Assembly: GCA_937127435.1 (NCBI GenBank)
Contig: CAKZLZ010000033.1
Coordinates: 1-44,014, forward strand
Length of the DNA stretch: 44,014 bases
Direction of reading: 5' to 3'
Source of the DNA: an uncultured Verrucomicrobiota bacterium
Lineage (GTDB): Bacteria; Verrucomicrobiota; Kiritimatiellia; SS1-B-03-39; UBA6053
The translations under genes and the position numbers were made by a program. Within the stretch, counting starts at the first letter, position 1. Each line of letters starts with the position of its first letter. The notes under the pieces were generated by a model, which made no database searches, had not been told where the DNA came from, and worked only from the letters and a program-made list of their open reading frames with translations. Below, one piece after another: positions 24,910 through 32,735 of this stretch.

Positions 24910-25803
24910 ATGATGATAAAACAAATGATAACCGTGTTGATGTTCGGCGTGGGTCTTTCTGGAGGAACGGTGAAGGCGGTCGTAAATGAAAATAAGGCCT
25001 GTATCAATAATCTGCGTTTAATTGAGGCGGCCAAAGACCAGTGGGCTATCGAAAATAATTTGCCGACCGGGGCGGTGGTCCAGGCGGAAGAAATTTCCGA
25101 TTATATCAGGGGAGGGATTGCATCCATAAAATGTCCTGCAAACGGGGTGTACACATTCGGGGTGATCGATGACGAACCCTTTTGCAGTATTCACGGAACC
25201 ATGTACGGGGTGATGAAAAGGGGAAGAGGGCTCACCACCCAAGAAATGTATGGCCGGGAACCCGTATCCGAAGACGAAATGGCTTTGGATGGGGTGCTGG
25301 TGGAGATGTCGCTGAAGCAGGGAGGGTTCGATCCTGCCAACCTGAACCGCAAAGGGGCGGAGGGGATGCGTCAGCTTGCCGACAGACTTTTCCCCCAGTC
25401 TTCCTCCATGGGCGGGGCAGATATTTCCAGGGAAGTGTTTCAGCAATGGATCTCAGATTTGGGAGCCGGTGATTTCCAACAAAGAGAAGAGGCGGAAAAA
25501 CGACTGACGCAGGCCAAGGGGATCTACCGCGGAGAATTGGAGTTGGCTGCCCGGGGGACGGATCCCGAGGTGAAAAGACGTGCACAGGAGGTGCTCAGGA
25601 TTTGGGGTGCGGAGAATGAAAGCAAAGTGCCGGTGGATTATGCCCAATACCTTGAAGCGTTTAAGATCTATGTTGCAGGGATAGAGGATGCGCAGGTGCT
25701 TCAAGAGCTTCAGGTACGTGCAAGGGAAGCGAAGGAAGTGGGTGCTGTCAGCGGGGGACAGCTGAAATTGATGGACGCCTGTCTGGATGCCGGAGAAAAG
25801 TAA
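24910..25803 (+). CDS. Exported protein with ComGC-like N-terminal domain and HEAT-like C terminus
   Basis: The 297-residue protein has a signal-peptide-like start (MMIKQMITVLMFGVGLSGG) with AGGAG just upstream. A cysteine-containing segment follows, KACINNLRLIEAAKDQWAIE ... IKCPANGVYTFGVIDDEPFC. That pattern recurs in many PVC-phylum proteins related to pseudopilin globular heads but without the membrane prepilin signature. The C-terminal part (about residues 180-240) has DFQQREEAEKRLTQAKGIYR and DPEVKRRAQEVLRIWG, an armadillo/HEAT-like pair. It lies 32 bases after the GH63-like gene on the same strand. The function is unknown. Confidence 0.65.
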   Translation: MMIKQMITVLMFGVGLSGGTVKAVVNENKACINNLRLIEAAKDQWAIENNLPTGAVVQAEEISDYIRGGIASIKCPANGVYTFGVIDDEPFCSIHGTMYGVMKRGRGLTTQEMYGREPVSEDEMALDGVLVEMSLKQGGFDPANLNRKGAEGMRQLADRLFPQSSSMGGADISREVFQQWISDLGAGDFQQREEAEKRLTQAKGIYRGELELAARGTDPEVKRRAQEVLRIWGAENESKVPVDYAQYLEAFKIYVAGIEDAQVLQELQVRAREAKEVGAVSGGQLKLMDACLDAGEK

Positions 25804-25861
25804 GGAAGAGGCATTTGGTCAAACTTCACCAGACCGTTTATGATGCGGTCCGATTCTAGTT

Positions 25862-25892
25862 GCGGGCAAAAGTGCCCGCGCTCCATTTTTTT
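25862..25892. terminator. Hairpin with T-run between convergent genes
   Basis: GCGGGCA and TGCCCGC form a 7-bp stem with loop AAAG (25862-25879), followed after GCTCCA by a run of seven T on the plus strand. It lies between the exported protein gene and recO, which converge. It would suit termination of the plus-strand GH63-like transcript and repeats the GGCA-NNNN-TGCC core seen at 19544-19563. Confidence 0.65.
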
Positions 25893-25893
25893 A

Positions 25894-26643
25894 CTATCGA
25901 ATCATCAGTTCCAGCGCTTTGGCGCGGGAGGGAAGTCTGAGGTCCAGATGCCACTCTGAGAAGTTGTCGAGGTGGCGGGAAATTTCCCGGATTTGGTCCG
26001 TTTGAAGGCGCAGGCGGACGGCCTGTTCGGGGGAGTCCATCTCCAGAAAATTTCGAAGCAGAGAAAGGCATCCGTTACTGAGAGGGCGTGATTCGGGGTT
26101 GGCGCTTTGCTCTGCGGAGAGGTTGCGTCCGGCACGGTAATCGAAGACGGCGGGGCTGTTGACGTTCTGGGTTAAGTCAGGCGCCAAGCCGAGATCGTCG
26201 AGGACTTTGAGCTCAAACCAAAAGAGCAGGGCGGGGTTGATTTGGCCCGCTTCCAATTGGTTGAGGGTTTGGGTGGCGAAAGTGTAGAGTTCTCCTGCAG
26301 CCGCTCTGGGGGGAGAGATGCGGTACAGCAGATCCGCCACAAAGGAGGCGCCGGCGCAGGCCCGCCAGTTTTTCCTTAAGCCGGGCCGGGGAATGAGGGG
26401 GGAGCATTCGCGAATGAGATGCAGGTCTTCATTGGCTTTGGCATAAAAGAGCAGTTCACAGGTGTAAAAAAGATCATACTGTCCCAGCATCCAGCTTTTG
26501 GGCCGCATAGATCCTTTGATTAAAGTGCTGATGCGACCGTGTTCCGAGGTAAACCAGACGACGACCCGGGAGCTGTCCGTTACCGGGAACCACCGCAAAA
26601 CCAGGGCTTCATCTTTGACGATGGGGTCTGCCAGCAAACTCAA
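25894..26643 (-). CDS. recO: DNA repair protein RecO
   Basis: RecO helps RecR load RecA onto SSB-coated single-stranded DNA in gap repair. The 249-residue protein has the N-terminal OB-fold sequence VKDEALVLRWFPVTDSSRVV, then VWFTSEHGRISTLIKGSMRP, and LGQYDLFYTCELLFYAKAN. The helical C-terminal part follows (ACAGASFVADLLYRIS, LFWFELKVLDDLGLAPDL). The zinc-binding cysteines of some RecO proteins are not evident. The start is TTG at 26641-26643, supported by AAGGAG seven bases upstream; no in-frame ATG fits. Its ribosome binding site touches the stop of the upstream gene (gap 11 nt), so it is probably translated from the same message. Confidence 0.9.
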   Translation of the reverse strand: MSLLADPIVKDEALVLRWFPVTDSSRVVVWFTSEHGRISTLIKGSMRPKSWMLGQYDLFYTCELLFYAKANEDLHLIRECSPLIPRPGLRKNWRACAGASFVADLLYRISPPRAAAGELYTFATQTLNQLEAGQINPALLFWFELKVLDDLGLAPDLTQNVNSPAVFDYRAGRNLSAEQSANPESRPLSNGCLSLLRNFLEMDSPEQAVRLRLQTDQIREISRHLDNFSEWHLDLRLPSRAKALELMIR

Positions 26644-26654
26644 AGCATTTCTCC

Positions 26655-27908
26655 TTACTCAAAGATCAGAAGAAAACGATTGTAGTTGGATGTCACCTGG
26701 CGGGAACTGAGTTCTCCGGCCTTAAGGTAAACGTGATGAAGCATACCTCTGAAGGGAAGGATAAAACCCCCATTGTGGTGGCTGAGGGCTTTCCCCATAA
26801 TGATCGGCGTCTCTTCCCAATTGCTGAAGGCTCCTTTTACTTCATTGCGAAGTTGCAGGCTTTCGGTTCCGTTGAGGTAAACGGTGAGTTCTCCGGAACG
26901 GTAGTTCACCACAATGTGGATCGGGGAGGTGCCCTTTATGGTATCAATCAGGTAGCGATGATTCAGACGGTCATGAGGCGGGGCGTCCGTCATAAAATAC
27001 AGATAGAGTTCCTTTCCTTCCATGGTCAGCGAAAACTGGGCGGAATCAGGGCTTTCCCCCATCTGGAAAATCACTACCGGGTTTAAGGGGGCCCCCTGAA
27101 GATCAAAACTGGGTTTAAATGCTATTTCCGCGCTAAACATACGGTTCCGGGCGATGTCTTGAAGCAGGGGGCCGCACTCATTTGCAGGGAAGGTCACGCC
27201 GCCATTAATAAACTTTAAACCTAAAGGTTTGGATTTAATCACGCCTGTGACTGTGGGCGTGAGATCGATCATGCAGGACCGTGCGATCACGCCACGGCAG
27301 TTTTTATATCCGGCCCCTTCGAATGCGAAGGGATAAATGTTGGGATTGGCGGAAAGGTTGCTGCTGAGAGTTTGGGTTGAACGGGCCGTGGCTTCGGAGC
27401 TGGCGTGGTCCTCGGCGAGCACCGTTTTGAGTGCCTGAATTTCCAGAGCTTTTTTCTCGTCTCCTATGCGGGTATATTCCTTTTGGTAGGGCTCCAGGGC
27501 ATTCAAAAGCATGAAATTGACTTGGTCTAATTCGACTTGATGCTCTGCGGTCGCTTCCTGCATTTTTGTCAGCAGGGCCTTTTGCATTTCCGAAATGGCT
27601 TCGGGCGCCTCCGGATCTATTTCGGGGATTTCAGGATTGAGCAATAACTGTTCACGCAAATCCCGGCAAAGGATGACCCCCTCCAGTTCCCCGTCATCCC
27701 GGTAGCCCTGTTCAATCCGCACCAGTGCCAAAATGAATTTATTCAGGTATTCGCGTTGGGTTTTCTGGTGGCGTTGACTGATGTCCTGAACGCGCTGGGT
27801 GTAGCTTTCCTGCAACTTTAAATACTGGGTGTCCACATCCTGTGCTTGCAGCCAAGCCAAAGGCCACAGGCATAGACTCAACCACAAGATGAAAGCTGCG
27901 GGTCGCAT
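26655..27908 (-). CDS. Secreted coiled-coil protein with LamG-like domain
   Basis: The 417-residue protein has a signal peptide (MRPAAFILWLSLCLWPLAWLQAQ). A charged helical region (about 25-165, likely coiled coil: YLKLQESYTQRVQDISQRHQ ... QKEYTRIGDEKKALEIQALK) comes next. After it is a concanavalin/LamG-like jelly roll (about 200-415: FSAEIAFKPSFDL, VVIFQMGESPDSAQFSL, IHIVVNYRSGELTVYLNGTE, FRGMLHHVYLKAGELSSRQV). This combination is frequent in the phylum but has no assigned role. ATG at 27906-27908 was chosen because the longer frame overlaps the lptE-like gene. It lies 20 nt downstream of lptE-like and 11 nt upstream of recO. Confidence 0.72.
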   Translation of the reverse strand: MRPAAFILWLSLCLWPLAWLQAQDVDTQYLKLQESYTQRVQDISQRHQKTQREYLNKFILALVRIEQGYRDDGELEGVILCRDLREQLLLNPEIPEIDPEAPEAISEMQKALLTKMQEATAEHQVELDQVNFMLLNALEPYQKEYTRIGDEKKALEIQALKTVLAEDHASSEATARSTQTLSSNLSANPNIYPFAFEGAGYKNCRGVIARSCMIDLTPTVTGVIKSKPLGLKFINGGVTFPANECGPLLQDIARNRMFSAEIAFKPSFDLQGAPLNPVVIFQMGESPDSAQFSLTMEGKELYLYFMTDAPPHDRLNHRYLIDTIKGTSPIHIVVNYRSGELTVYLNGTESLQLRNEVKGAFSNWEETPIIMGKALSHHNGGFILPFRGMLHHVYLKAGELSSRQVTSNYNRFLLIFE

Positions 27909-27928
27909 TACAAAAAGGGGACTGTAAC

Positions 27929-28447
27929 TCAATCGGGCCAAGCTTCGGTAATCGCGGCTACAATATAACGGGCCAAATCGTCTGCGGCGCCCGGCAGGCC
28001 GTTTTGTTTGGCGCTGGTAAGGTCTCCGGTGAGGGGAAAGTCATTCCGTCCCTGTAATGAGGCATTGCGGACCAGCACTTTTCCGGTGTCATTTCTTCTC
28101 ATTTCAATCCGTGCGCCCAAGAGCAAGCGGTATTCGTCCGGGGTGGAACGGTTGTCGCTATCGAAGGACAAGGGCTCGATCTTATAAGAAGTTATGGTCA
28201 CATCTAAAATGGCATCCGCATCTTTCTCGGCCACAATCTTCAGGGAGCCGTCCCGTTGAATTTGTTCGAGGATGGCCTTGGTGGCTTCATTTTCCAGCAG
28301 GGGTTCATCGGTTTGGTTGCGAACGGTCGGGACATACACGGAGTTGATGTCTTTGGGTAATTGGGACCCCAGCTGATAACCGGAACATCCGCTGAGCAGC
28401 AAGAGGCTACTGACAAGAGCGAGGGGGATAAATCGAAGATGACGCAT
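27929..28447 (-). CDS. LptE-like outer-membrane lipoprotein
   Basis: The 172-residue lipoprotein has lipobox LLSGC with Cys21. The mature part (GYQLGSQLPKDINSVYVPTV ... QTDEPLLENEATKAILEQI ... DADAILDVTITSYKIEPLSF) matches the LptE/RlpB-type pattern. LptE plugs LptD and helps insert lipopolysaccharide into the outer membrane. No lptD is in this window, so the assignment rests on the sequence pattern. It is grouped with the BamD-like gene (13-nt gap), which points to an outer-membrane biogenesis cluster. Confidence 0.8.
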   Translation of the reverse strand: MRHLRFIPLALVSSLLLLSGCSGYQLGSQLPKDINSVYVPTVRNQTDEPLLENEATKAILEQIQRDGSLKIVAEKDADAILDVTITSYKIEPLSFDSDNRSTPDEYRLLLGARIEMRRNDTGKVLVRNASLQGRNDFPLTGDLTSAKQNGLPGAADDLARYIVAAITEAWPD

Positions 28448-28460
28448 AGGGGGATCCTGG

Positions 28461-29429
28461 TTAATTGGCTAATTGGCTTAAGTCTAAAATACGTTCCCGG
28501 GCCGGTCCTGTCCATTCCGAATCCGGGAATTGTTCAAGCAGGGAACGGTAGATGACCAGAGCTGAATCGGGGCGGCGAAGAATATTTTCATAATATTCAC
28601 CCAGCGTAAAGTGCTGACCGGCAAGTTTTTCATACACCTTCTTTTGGCGCAAACGGATTTCATTCACCTTTTCTCCGAGGGGATACCGTGAAAGGTAATG
28701 GTCCAGGGTGCTGAGTTCACCTTCGATGGGTCTGACATCTGAAGGGTTCCGTTTCGAAAGTTTTGCGTAGGCGTCGGCCGTCCGGATGACCGCAAATTCG
28801 CTAAGGTCACTCTCGGGATAGCGCTGTTCCAGCAGTTTGAATTCCTGAATGGCTTCTAAATATTTTGATTCCCGCAAATAAATTTCACCCATATCAAAGA
28901 GGATTTGCGGGGCATCGGCCATGTGCGGGGCGTTGGTGAGCAATTGACGGTACAAGGGGATCGCATCCATCGGGTCTTCGTAACTGGTTAGTCCGAAAAG
29001 GGCGTGATAAACTTTATGTTCGGTTTTGCGTGCGCATTCCAACTGTTGTTTGAGGACGTCCGCATACACGAAGCTTCCCACATAGTTGTCGATAAGTCCC
29101 TGGTAGGCATCGAAGGCTTTGGGGTATTCTTCACGGGCAAAGTATAAATCCCCTTTCTTGCGTTGGGCTTTGACGGCGAGAGGGTGGTCCGGCCAGGCTT
29201 TGGTGAGATAGCCCGCATGTTTGATGGCTTTCTTGAGTTTATTTTTCTGCTCGTAGTCCAGCACAATTTGCCATTCGTGTTCGGGGCCTTCGCGTGAAGG
29301 TCCGCCCAGCAGATCAAAATCCCGGGTGCTTTCAATACTTTCATCATAGACCTCCCGCTCTTTGGCGAAAGCGGGGACGGCCAATAAGCAGGCTAAACAC
29401 AGGAAACGAAGGAAAAAAGGGCGATTCAT
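28461..29429 (-). CDS. BamD-like tetratricopeptide protein
   Basis: The 322-residue exported protein (signal peptide about 1-22, ending VPAFA) has TPR-like repeats. Examples are HPLAVKAQRKKGDLYFAREE, DAPQILFDMGEIYLRESKYL, ESDLSEFAVIRTADAYAKLS and GEYYENILRRPDSALVIYRS. The spacing resembles BamD/YfiO, which assembles beta-barrel outer-membrane proteins. BamD proper is usually a lipoprotein, and no lipobox Cys follows this signal peptide, so it may be a paralogue. The neighbouring LptE-like gene supports an envelope role. Confidence 0.7.
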   Translation of the reverse strand: MNRPFFLRFLCLACLLAVPAFAKEREVYDESIESTRDFDLLGGPSREGPEHEWQIVLDYEQKNKLKKAIKHAGYLTKAWPDHPLAVKAQRKKGDLYFAREEYPKAFDAYQGLIDNYVGSFVYADVLKQQLECARKTEHKVYHALFGLTSYEDPMDAIPLYRQLLTNAPHMADAPQILFDMGEIYLRESKYLEAIQEFKLLEQRYPESDLSEFAVIRTADAYAKLSKRNPSDVRPIEGELSTLDHYLSRYPLGEKVNEIRLRQKKVYEKLAGQHFTLGEYYENILRRPDSALVIYRSLLEQFPDSEWTGPARERILDLSQLAN

Positions 29430-29477
29430 GGGGCTCTTCTTATGCTTTCATGCATGGGAATCAAGGGGGAAGCGCCC

Positions 29478-29624
29478 TCAATCATCCTCCGGATCAATAT
29501 CCGAGGGGCTATGAAGGTGTTCACTGCTGCCGGGGGTGTTGACCACTTTGTATACACACCAACCCAACAAGCTGGACATCCCCAGCACTGCAAATCCCAT
29601 TACCATCCATCCTGCTGTTGTCAT
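29478..29624 (-). CDS. Small single-helix subunit of an NSS-family transporter (MetS-like)
   Basis: The 48-residue protein starts MTTAGWMVMGFAVLGMSSLL and continues GWCVYKVV, one membrane helix. A hydrophilic acidic tail follows (SSEHLHSPSDIDPEDD). The start codon overlaps the stop of the transporter gene as ATGA, with a strong AAAGGAGG upstream on the same strand. Small proteins of this size and layout accompany NSS transporters, such as MetS beside MetP in Corynebacterium, where they are needed for transport. The assignment follows from position, overlap and one-helix design, not from strong sequence identity. Confidence 0.8.
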   Translation of the reverse strand: MTTAGWMVMGFAVLGMSSLLGWCVYKVVNTPGSSEHLHSPSDIDPEDD

Positions 29625-31213
29625 GAGGGTTCCTCCTTTTCTTCTGAAGCCCAGCGTTTGTTGGCTTTGGCAATAACGATAGAAAACAAGATCATCACTC
29701 CCACGATAAAGGTGAGGGAGAGAAGGGCGACGGTGGGCCCTTCTTCGGTCACTTTAATTTGTGCGAGTCTGCCGGGCAGCTCCTCTTTGCACCAAAGCGC
29801 AAAGATCACCAACAAGTAGGCCGGTGAAACATAACGGATCATAATCATGATTTTACGGGGAACCGGGATTTCCGCGCCGGCGGATAACTCTGCATATCCT
29901 TTTTTCGGGCCGATGACCCATCCGAAGATCAGGGTCTGGACGGTGGCGAAAATAAAGATAAAGAAGTTGGCCATCCAGAAATCCACGGTGTCCAGGGCGG
30001 TGAGACCTTTGCTGTAATAGGTAATAAAGCCTGTGCCGATCAGGCTGATGGCGCCCAGGAGGGCCACGGAACGCTTACGGTTGAGTCCCAGTCCTTCCTC
30101 CAGCAGCGCAATGGAAGGCTGGAGCATAGAGAGGGAGGAGGTGACGGCCGCCAGAAAGAGCAGGAAGAAAAACAGGAATCCGAAGAACGCTCCGGCGGGC
30201 ATTTGATTAAATACATTGGGCAGGGTCATGAAACCCAAACTGAAGGTGCCAATATTACCGGGGTCACTCAGGAAAACCGGTCCCAAAAAGATGAAAGCCG
30301 CGGGGATGGCAATCATCCCGCCCAGGACCACTTCGCAAAATCCGTTTCCGGCAGCCGAGGTAAGGGAGGAGAGGCAGACATCATCGTCAGGTTTCAAATA
30401 ACTGGCGTAGGTGAGAATCAAGCCAAAGCCCAGAGAGAGGCTGAAAAAGATTTGTCCGGTGGCGGCCAGCCAAACCCCCGGGCGGGAGAGGGTGTCCCAA
30501 ATCGTATTGTCCCCCTGAATGGGGTTCCAGAGAAACCCGAGGCCGTTTACGATATTTTGCTCTGGATGCGCCGGATTGGCGGGAAGGGTGAGTACCCGGA
30601 ACAGCACAATAAAGGCGCAGAGGACCAGCAGGGGCATGGCCCAGGCGCAAAACTTTTCAATCCCCGCACTTAATCCCCGGTATATCAGGGCGAAATTGAT
30701 GATAAAACAAAACAGAATGATGACCAACATGGTGGTTTGCTGACCTGTAAACATGGCGCCGTCTGCGGCCATTCCCAGGGATTCGACCACGAAACCGGTG
30801 ATTTTTTCAGAGTTGGCTCCCAGTTTTGGAATGGCGCCGTTCAGGAAACTCCAGGCGAAATAGAGACAGAGGGCTTCCAGAATAACGTAGTAGGTATAGA
30901 TCAACAGGGGCATGACCGTGCCGAGCATTCCCAGGTATGAACCTTTTGAACTCTTGAGTACCGAACTGAAAATGCCCGGAGCGGAGTTATGTCCCAGCTT
31001 GCCGCCATACCGTCCCAATGCCCATTCCGACCAGGCGAGGGGAATTCCCACGATGAGAAATGCGACCAGGTAGGGGATCATAAACAATCCCCCGCCGTTT
31101 TGAGCGGCCTGACCGGGGAAGCGAAGGAAATTACCCAGTCCGACCGCAGATCCCATCACTGCGAGAATGACACCATAACGACTTTTCCAAGATTCTTTTT
31201 TTTCTGAAGACAT
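29621..31213 (-). CDS. Sodium-dependent NSS (SNF) family amino-acid transporter
   Basis: The 530-residue, 11-12 helix transporter begins SRYGVILAVMGSAVGLGNFL then RFPGQAAQNGGGLFMIPYL, the NSS TM1 sequence with sodium and substrate contacts. Further family segments are LAWSEWALGRYGGKLGHNSA and FFSLSLGFGLILTYASYL. Bacterial NSS members import amino acids such as methionine, alanine, tryptophan or tyrosine; the substrate here is not evident. ATG at 31211-31213 was chosen (MSSEKKESW). An ATG 12 bases upstream is possible, and neither has a clear ribosome binding site. It is coupled by a 4-base overlap to the small MetS-like gene downstream. Confidence 0.9.
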   Translation of the reverse strand: MSSEKKESWKSRYGVILAVMGSAVGLGNFLRFPGQAAQNGGGLFMIPYLVAFLIVGIPLAWSEWALGRYGGKLGHNSAPGIFSSVLKSSKGSYLGMLGTVMPLLIYTYYVILEALCLYFAWSFLNGAIPKLGANSEKITGFVVESLGMAADGAMFTGQQTTMLVIILFCFIINFALIYRGLSAGIEKFCAWAMPLLVLCAFIVLFRVLTLPANPAHPEQNIVNGLGFLWNPIQGDNTIWDTLSRPGVWLAATGQIFFSLSLGFGLILTYASYLKPDDDVCLSSLTSAAGNGFCEVVLGGMIAIPAAFIFLGPVFLSDPGNIGTFSLGFMTLPNVFNQMPAGAFFGFLFFFLLFLAAVTSSLSMLQPSIALLEEGLGLNRKRSVALLGAISLIGTGFITYYSKGLTALDTVDFWMANFFIFIFATVQTLIFGWVIGPKKGYAELSAGAEIPVPRKIMIMIRYVSPAYLLVIFALWCKEELPGRLAQIKVTEEGPTVALLSLTFIVGVMILFSIVIAKANKRWASEEKEEPS

Positions 31214-31509
31214 GGAGGAGACCATGCGTAAGTAGACGCTGAAATCAAGATTTTTGCTACCGGAACCTTCATATTCAGTGGGTTGTTGGGGGCCGCCGGG
31301 GGTTTTGGGATGTGGATCCACCGGCAAAAAGATGTTCTTCAACAGCTCCGGCGGGCATTTGAACGACTTCGATGATTGGTGAGTGTCAGAAATAGAACGA
31401 AACAGGTTTAACGGTTTAACTTGGGAAATTTTGCTTTCCGAATTGTTAACTGAGGTTTTTTAGTTAGGAAGGTGAATCATACATCACCACACTAGATAGA
31501 GCCATACCT

Positions 31510-32613
31510 ATGAAATTGACCCTGAAACCGATTAAAACCCTGTTGATTATTGGAAGTTTCTTTTGCACGTTTATTGCCGCGAAAGGGGAAGACCGCTCCT
31601 TACACAACGTTCCGAAAGCCACTGCCGCCCGCTTTAAAGTTACGGATCGTATTTGGCCTGAGAATCCGGGGGATGCCGATGTTTGCATTTGGAAAGATGA
31701 TAAACTCGGGGCGGTCACCGTAACCATCGATGATAACCAATCAGGTCAAATCAAGTGGTGGATGGAGCAGGGTGAGAAATACGATTACCGCTTCACCTGG
31801 TTTGTTATCACCAACTGGGTAGGGAACAATGGGGCGGGGGGGAAATGGGAGCAGTTTCAGGAACTGGTTCAACAGGGGCATGATGTGCAGTCCCACACGG
31901 TTTCCCATTTGTCGGATAAAGAATTGGATATTGATGATGAATACCGCATGTCCAAAGAGATCATCGAAGAAAACATTCCCGAACATCCTGTTACCGCGGT
32001 GGCTTATCCCGGTGGCGGGCAATCTTTTCGCAACGATCACGCTGTCGCCTCTAAATATTTTGTGGCGGGCCGCGGTACATCCGCGGTGATCAATAAAGTA
32101 AACAGCACGGATTACATGAGCGTAAACTCTGTTTCGGGACAATTTGTTTTTAACAATCCGAAAACCTGGGCCGATCTGGGGCACATCATCAATCGCACCC
32201 ATGAAAAAAGGCTTTATCGGGGATGGTACTGTGTACATTTCCATAATCTCAAACCAAAAGATCAGGCCCATGTTGTTGACGCATTTGAATATCTGAAATC
32301 GAACGATGCTGACTTCTGGGTGGGGCTCTTCAGGGAAGTGGCCATGTATGCACAGGAGCGGGACACTGCGGAAGTGGAAACCAAGATCATGAGTCCTACC
32401 CAAATTGCGATATCACTCAAAGATCGGATGGATGATCAGGTGTATAATTTTCCCCTCACCGTCAAAGTTCGTTTACCGGATGATTGGCAGGGCGCGATTG
32501 CGGGTCAGAACCAAAAGCAGATCGACTGCAAAGTCATTATCCACGAAGAAGCAAAATTCGCGCTCGTGCAGGCTGTCCCGGATTTGGGCACCGTATTTTT
32601 GCGTCAAAATTAA
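31510..32613 (+). CDS. Secreted polysaccharide deacetylase (CE4/NodB-like)
   Basis: The 367-residue protein has a signal peptide (about 1-24, SFFCTFIAAKG). The NodB domain shows VTVTIDDNQSG (Asp74-Asp75, catalytic and metal-binding aspartates) and GHDVQSHTVSHLS (metal-binding His129 and His133). VAYPGGGQSF lies close to where the family has its arginine motif. A C-terminal beta domain of about 80 residues follows (TQIAISLKDRMDDQVYNFPL). CE4 enzymes remove acetyl groups from peptidoglycan, chitin, xylan or similar. The C-terminal module and carbohydrate setting favour an extracellular polysaccharide, which is inference. The start is ATG at 31510 behind the weak leader GCCATACCT. Confidence 0.85.
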   Translation: MKLTLKPIKTLLIIGSFFCTFIAAKGEDRSLHNVPKATAARFKVTDRIWPENPGDADVCIWKDDKLGAVTVTIDDNQSGQIKWWMEQGEKYDYRFTWFVITNWVGNNGAGGKWEQFQELVQQGHDVQSHTVSHLSDKELDIDDEYRMSKEIIEENIPEHPVTAVAYPGGGQSFRNDHAVASKYFVAGRGTSAVINKVNSTDYMSVNSVSGQFVFNNPKTWADLGHIINRTHEKRLYRGWYCVHFHNLKPKDQAHVVDAFEYLKSNDADFWVGLFREVAMYAQERDTAEVETKIMSPTQIAISLKDRMDDQVYNFPLTVKVRLPDDWQGAIAGQNQKQIDCKVIIHEEAKFALVQAVPDLGTVFLRQN

Positions 32614-32684
32614 ATCGGTTAAGATTGGGCTTCAGGACATCGCGCTAAAGCAACGCGTCAACAGCGAGCTGAGGCGCTTGAAAA

Positions 32685-32702
32685 GCGGAATTGAAATTCC
32701 GC
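32685..32702. terminator. Hairpin between convergent genes
   Basis: GCGGAATT and AATTCCGC form a perfect 8-bp stem with a 2-nt loop. It lies between the deacetylase and the secreted unknown, which converge. There is no T-run on either side. Confidence 0.45.
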
Positions 32703-32735
32703 ACTCCAAACGAAGCACCAATGTATTTGAAGCCG

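Noticed and set aside
31471..31488. GGTGA ... TCACC inverted repeat upstream of the deacetylase gene
   Set aside because: The 5-bp arms with an 8-nt gap are too short to support an operator call.
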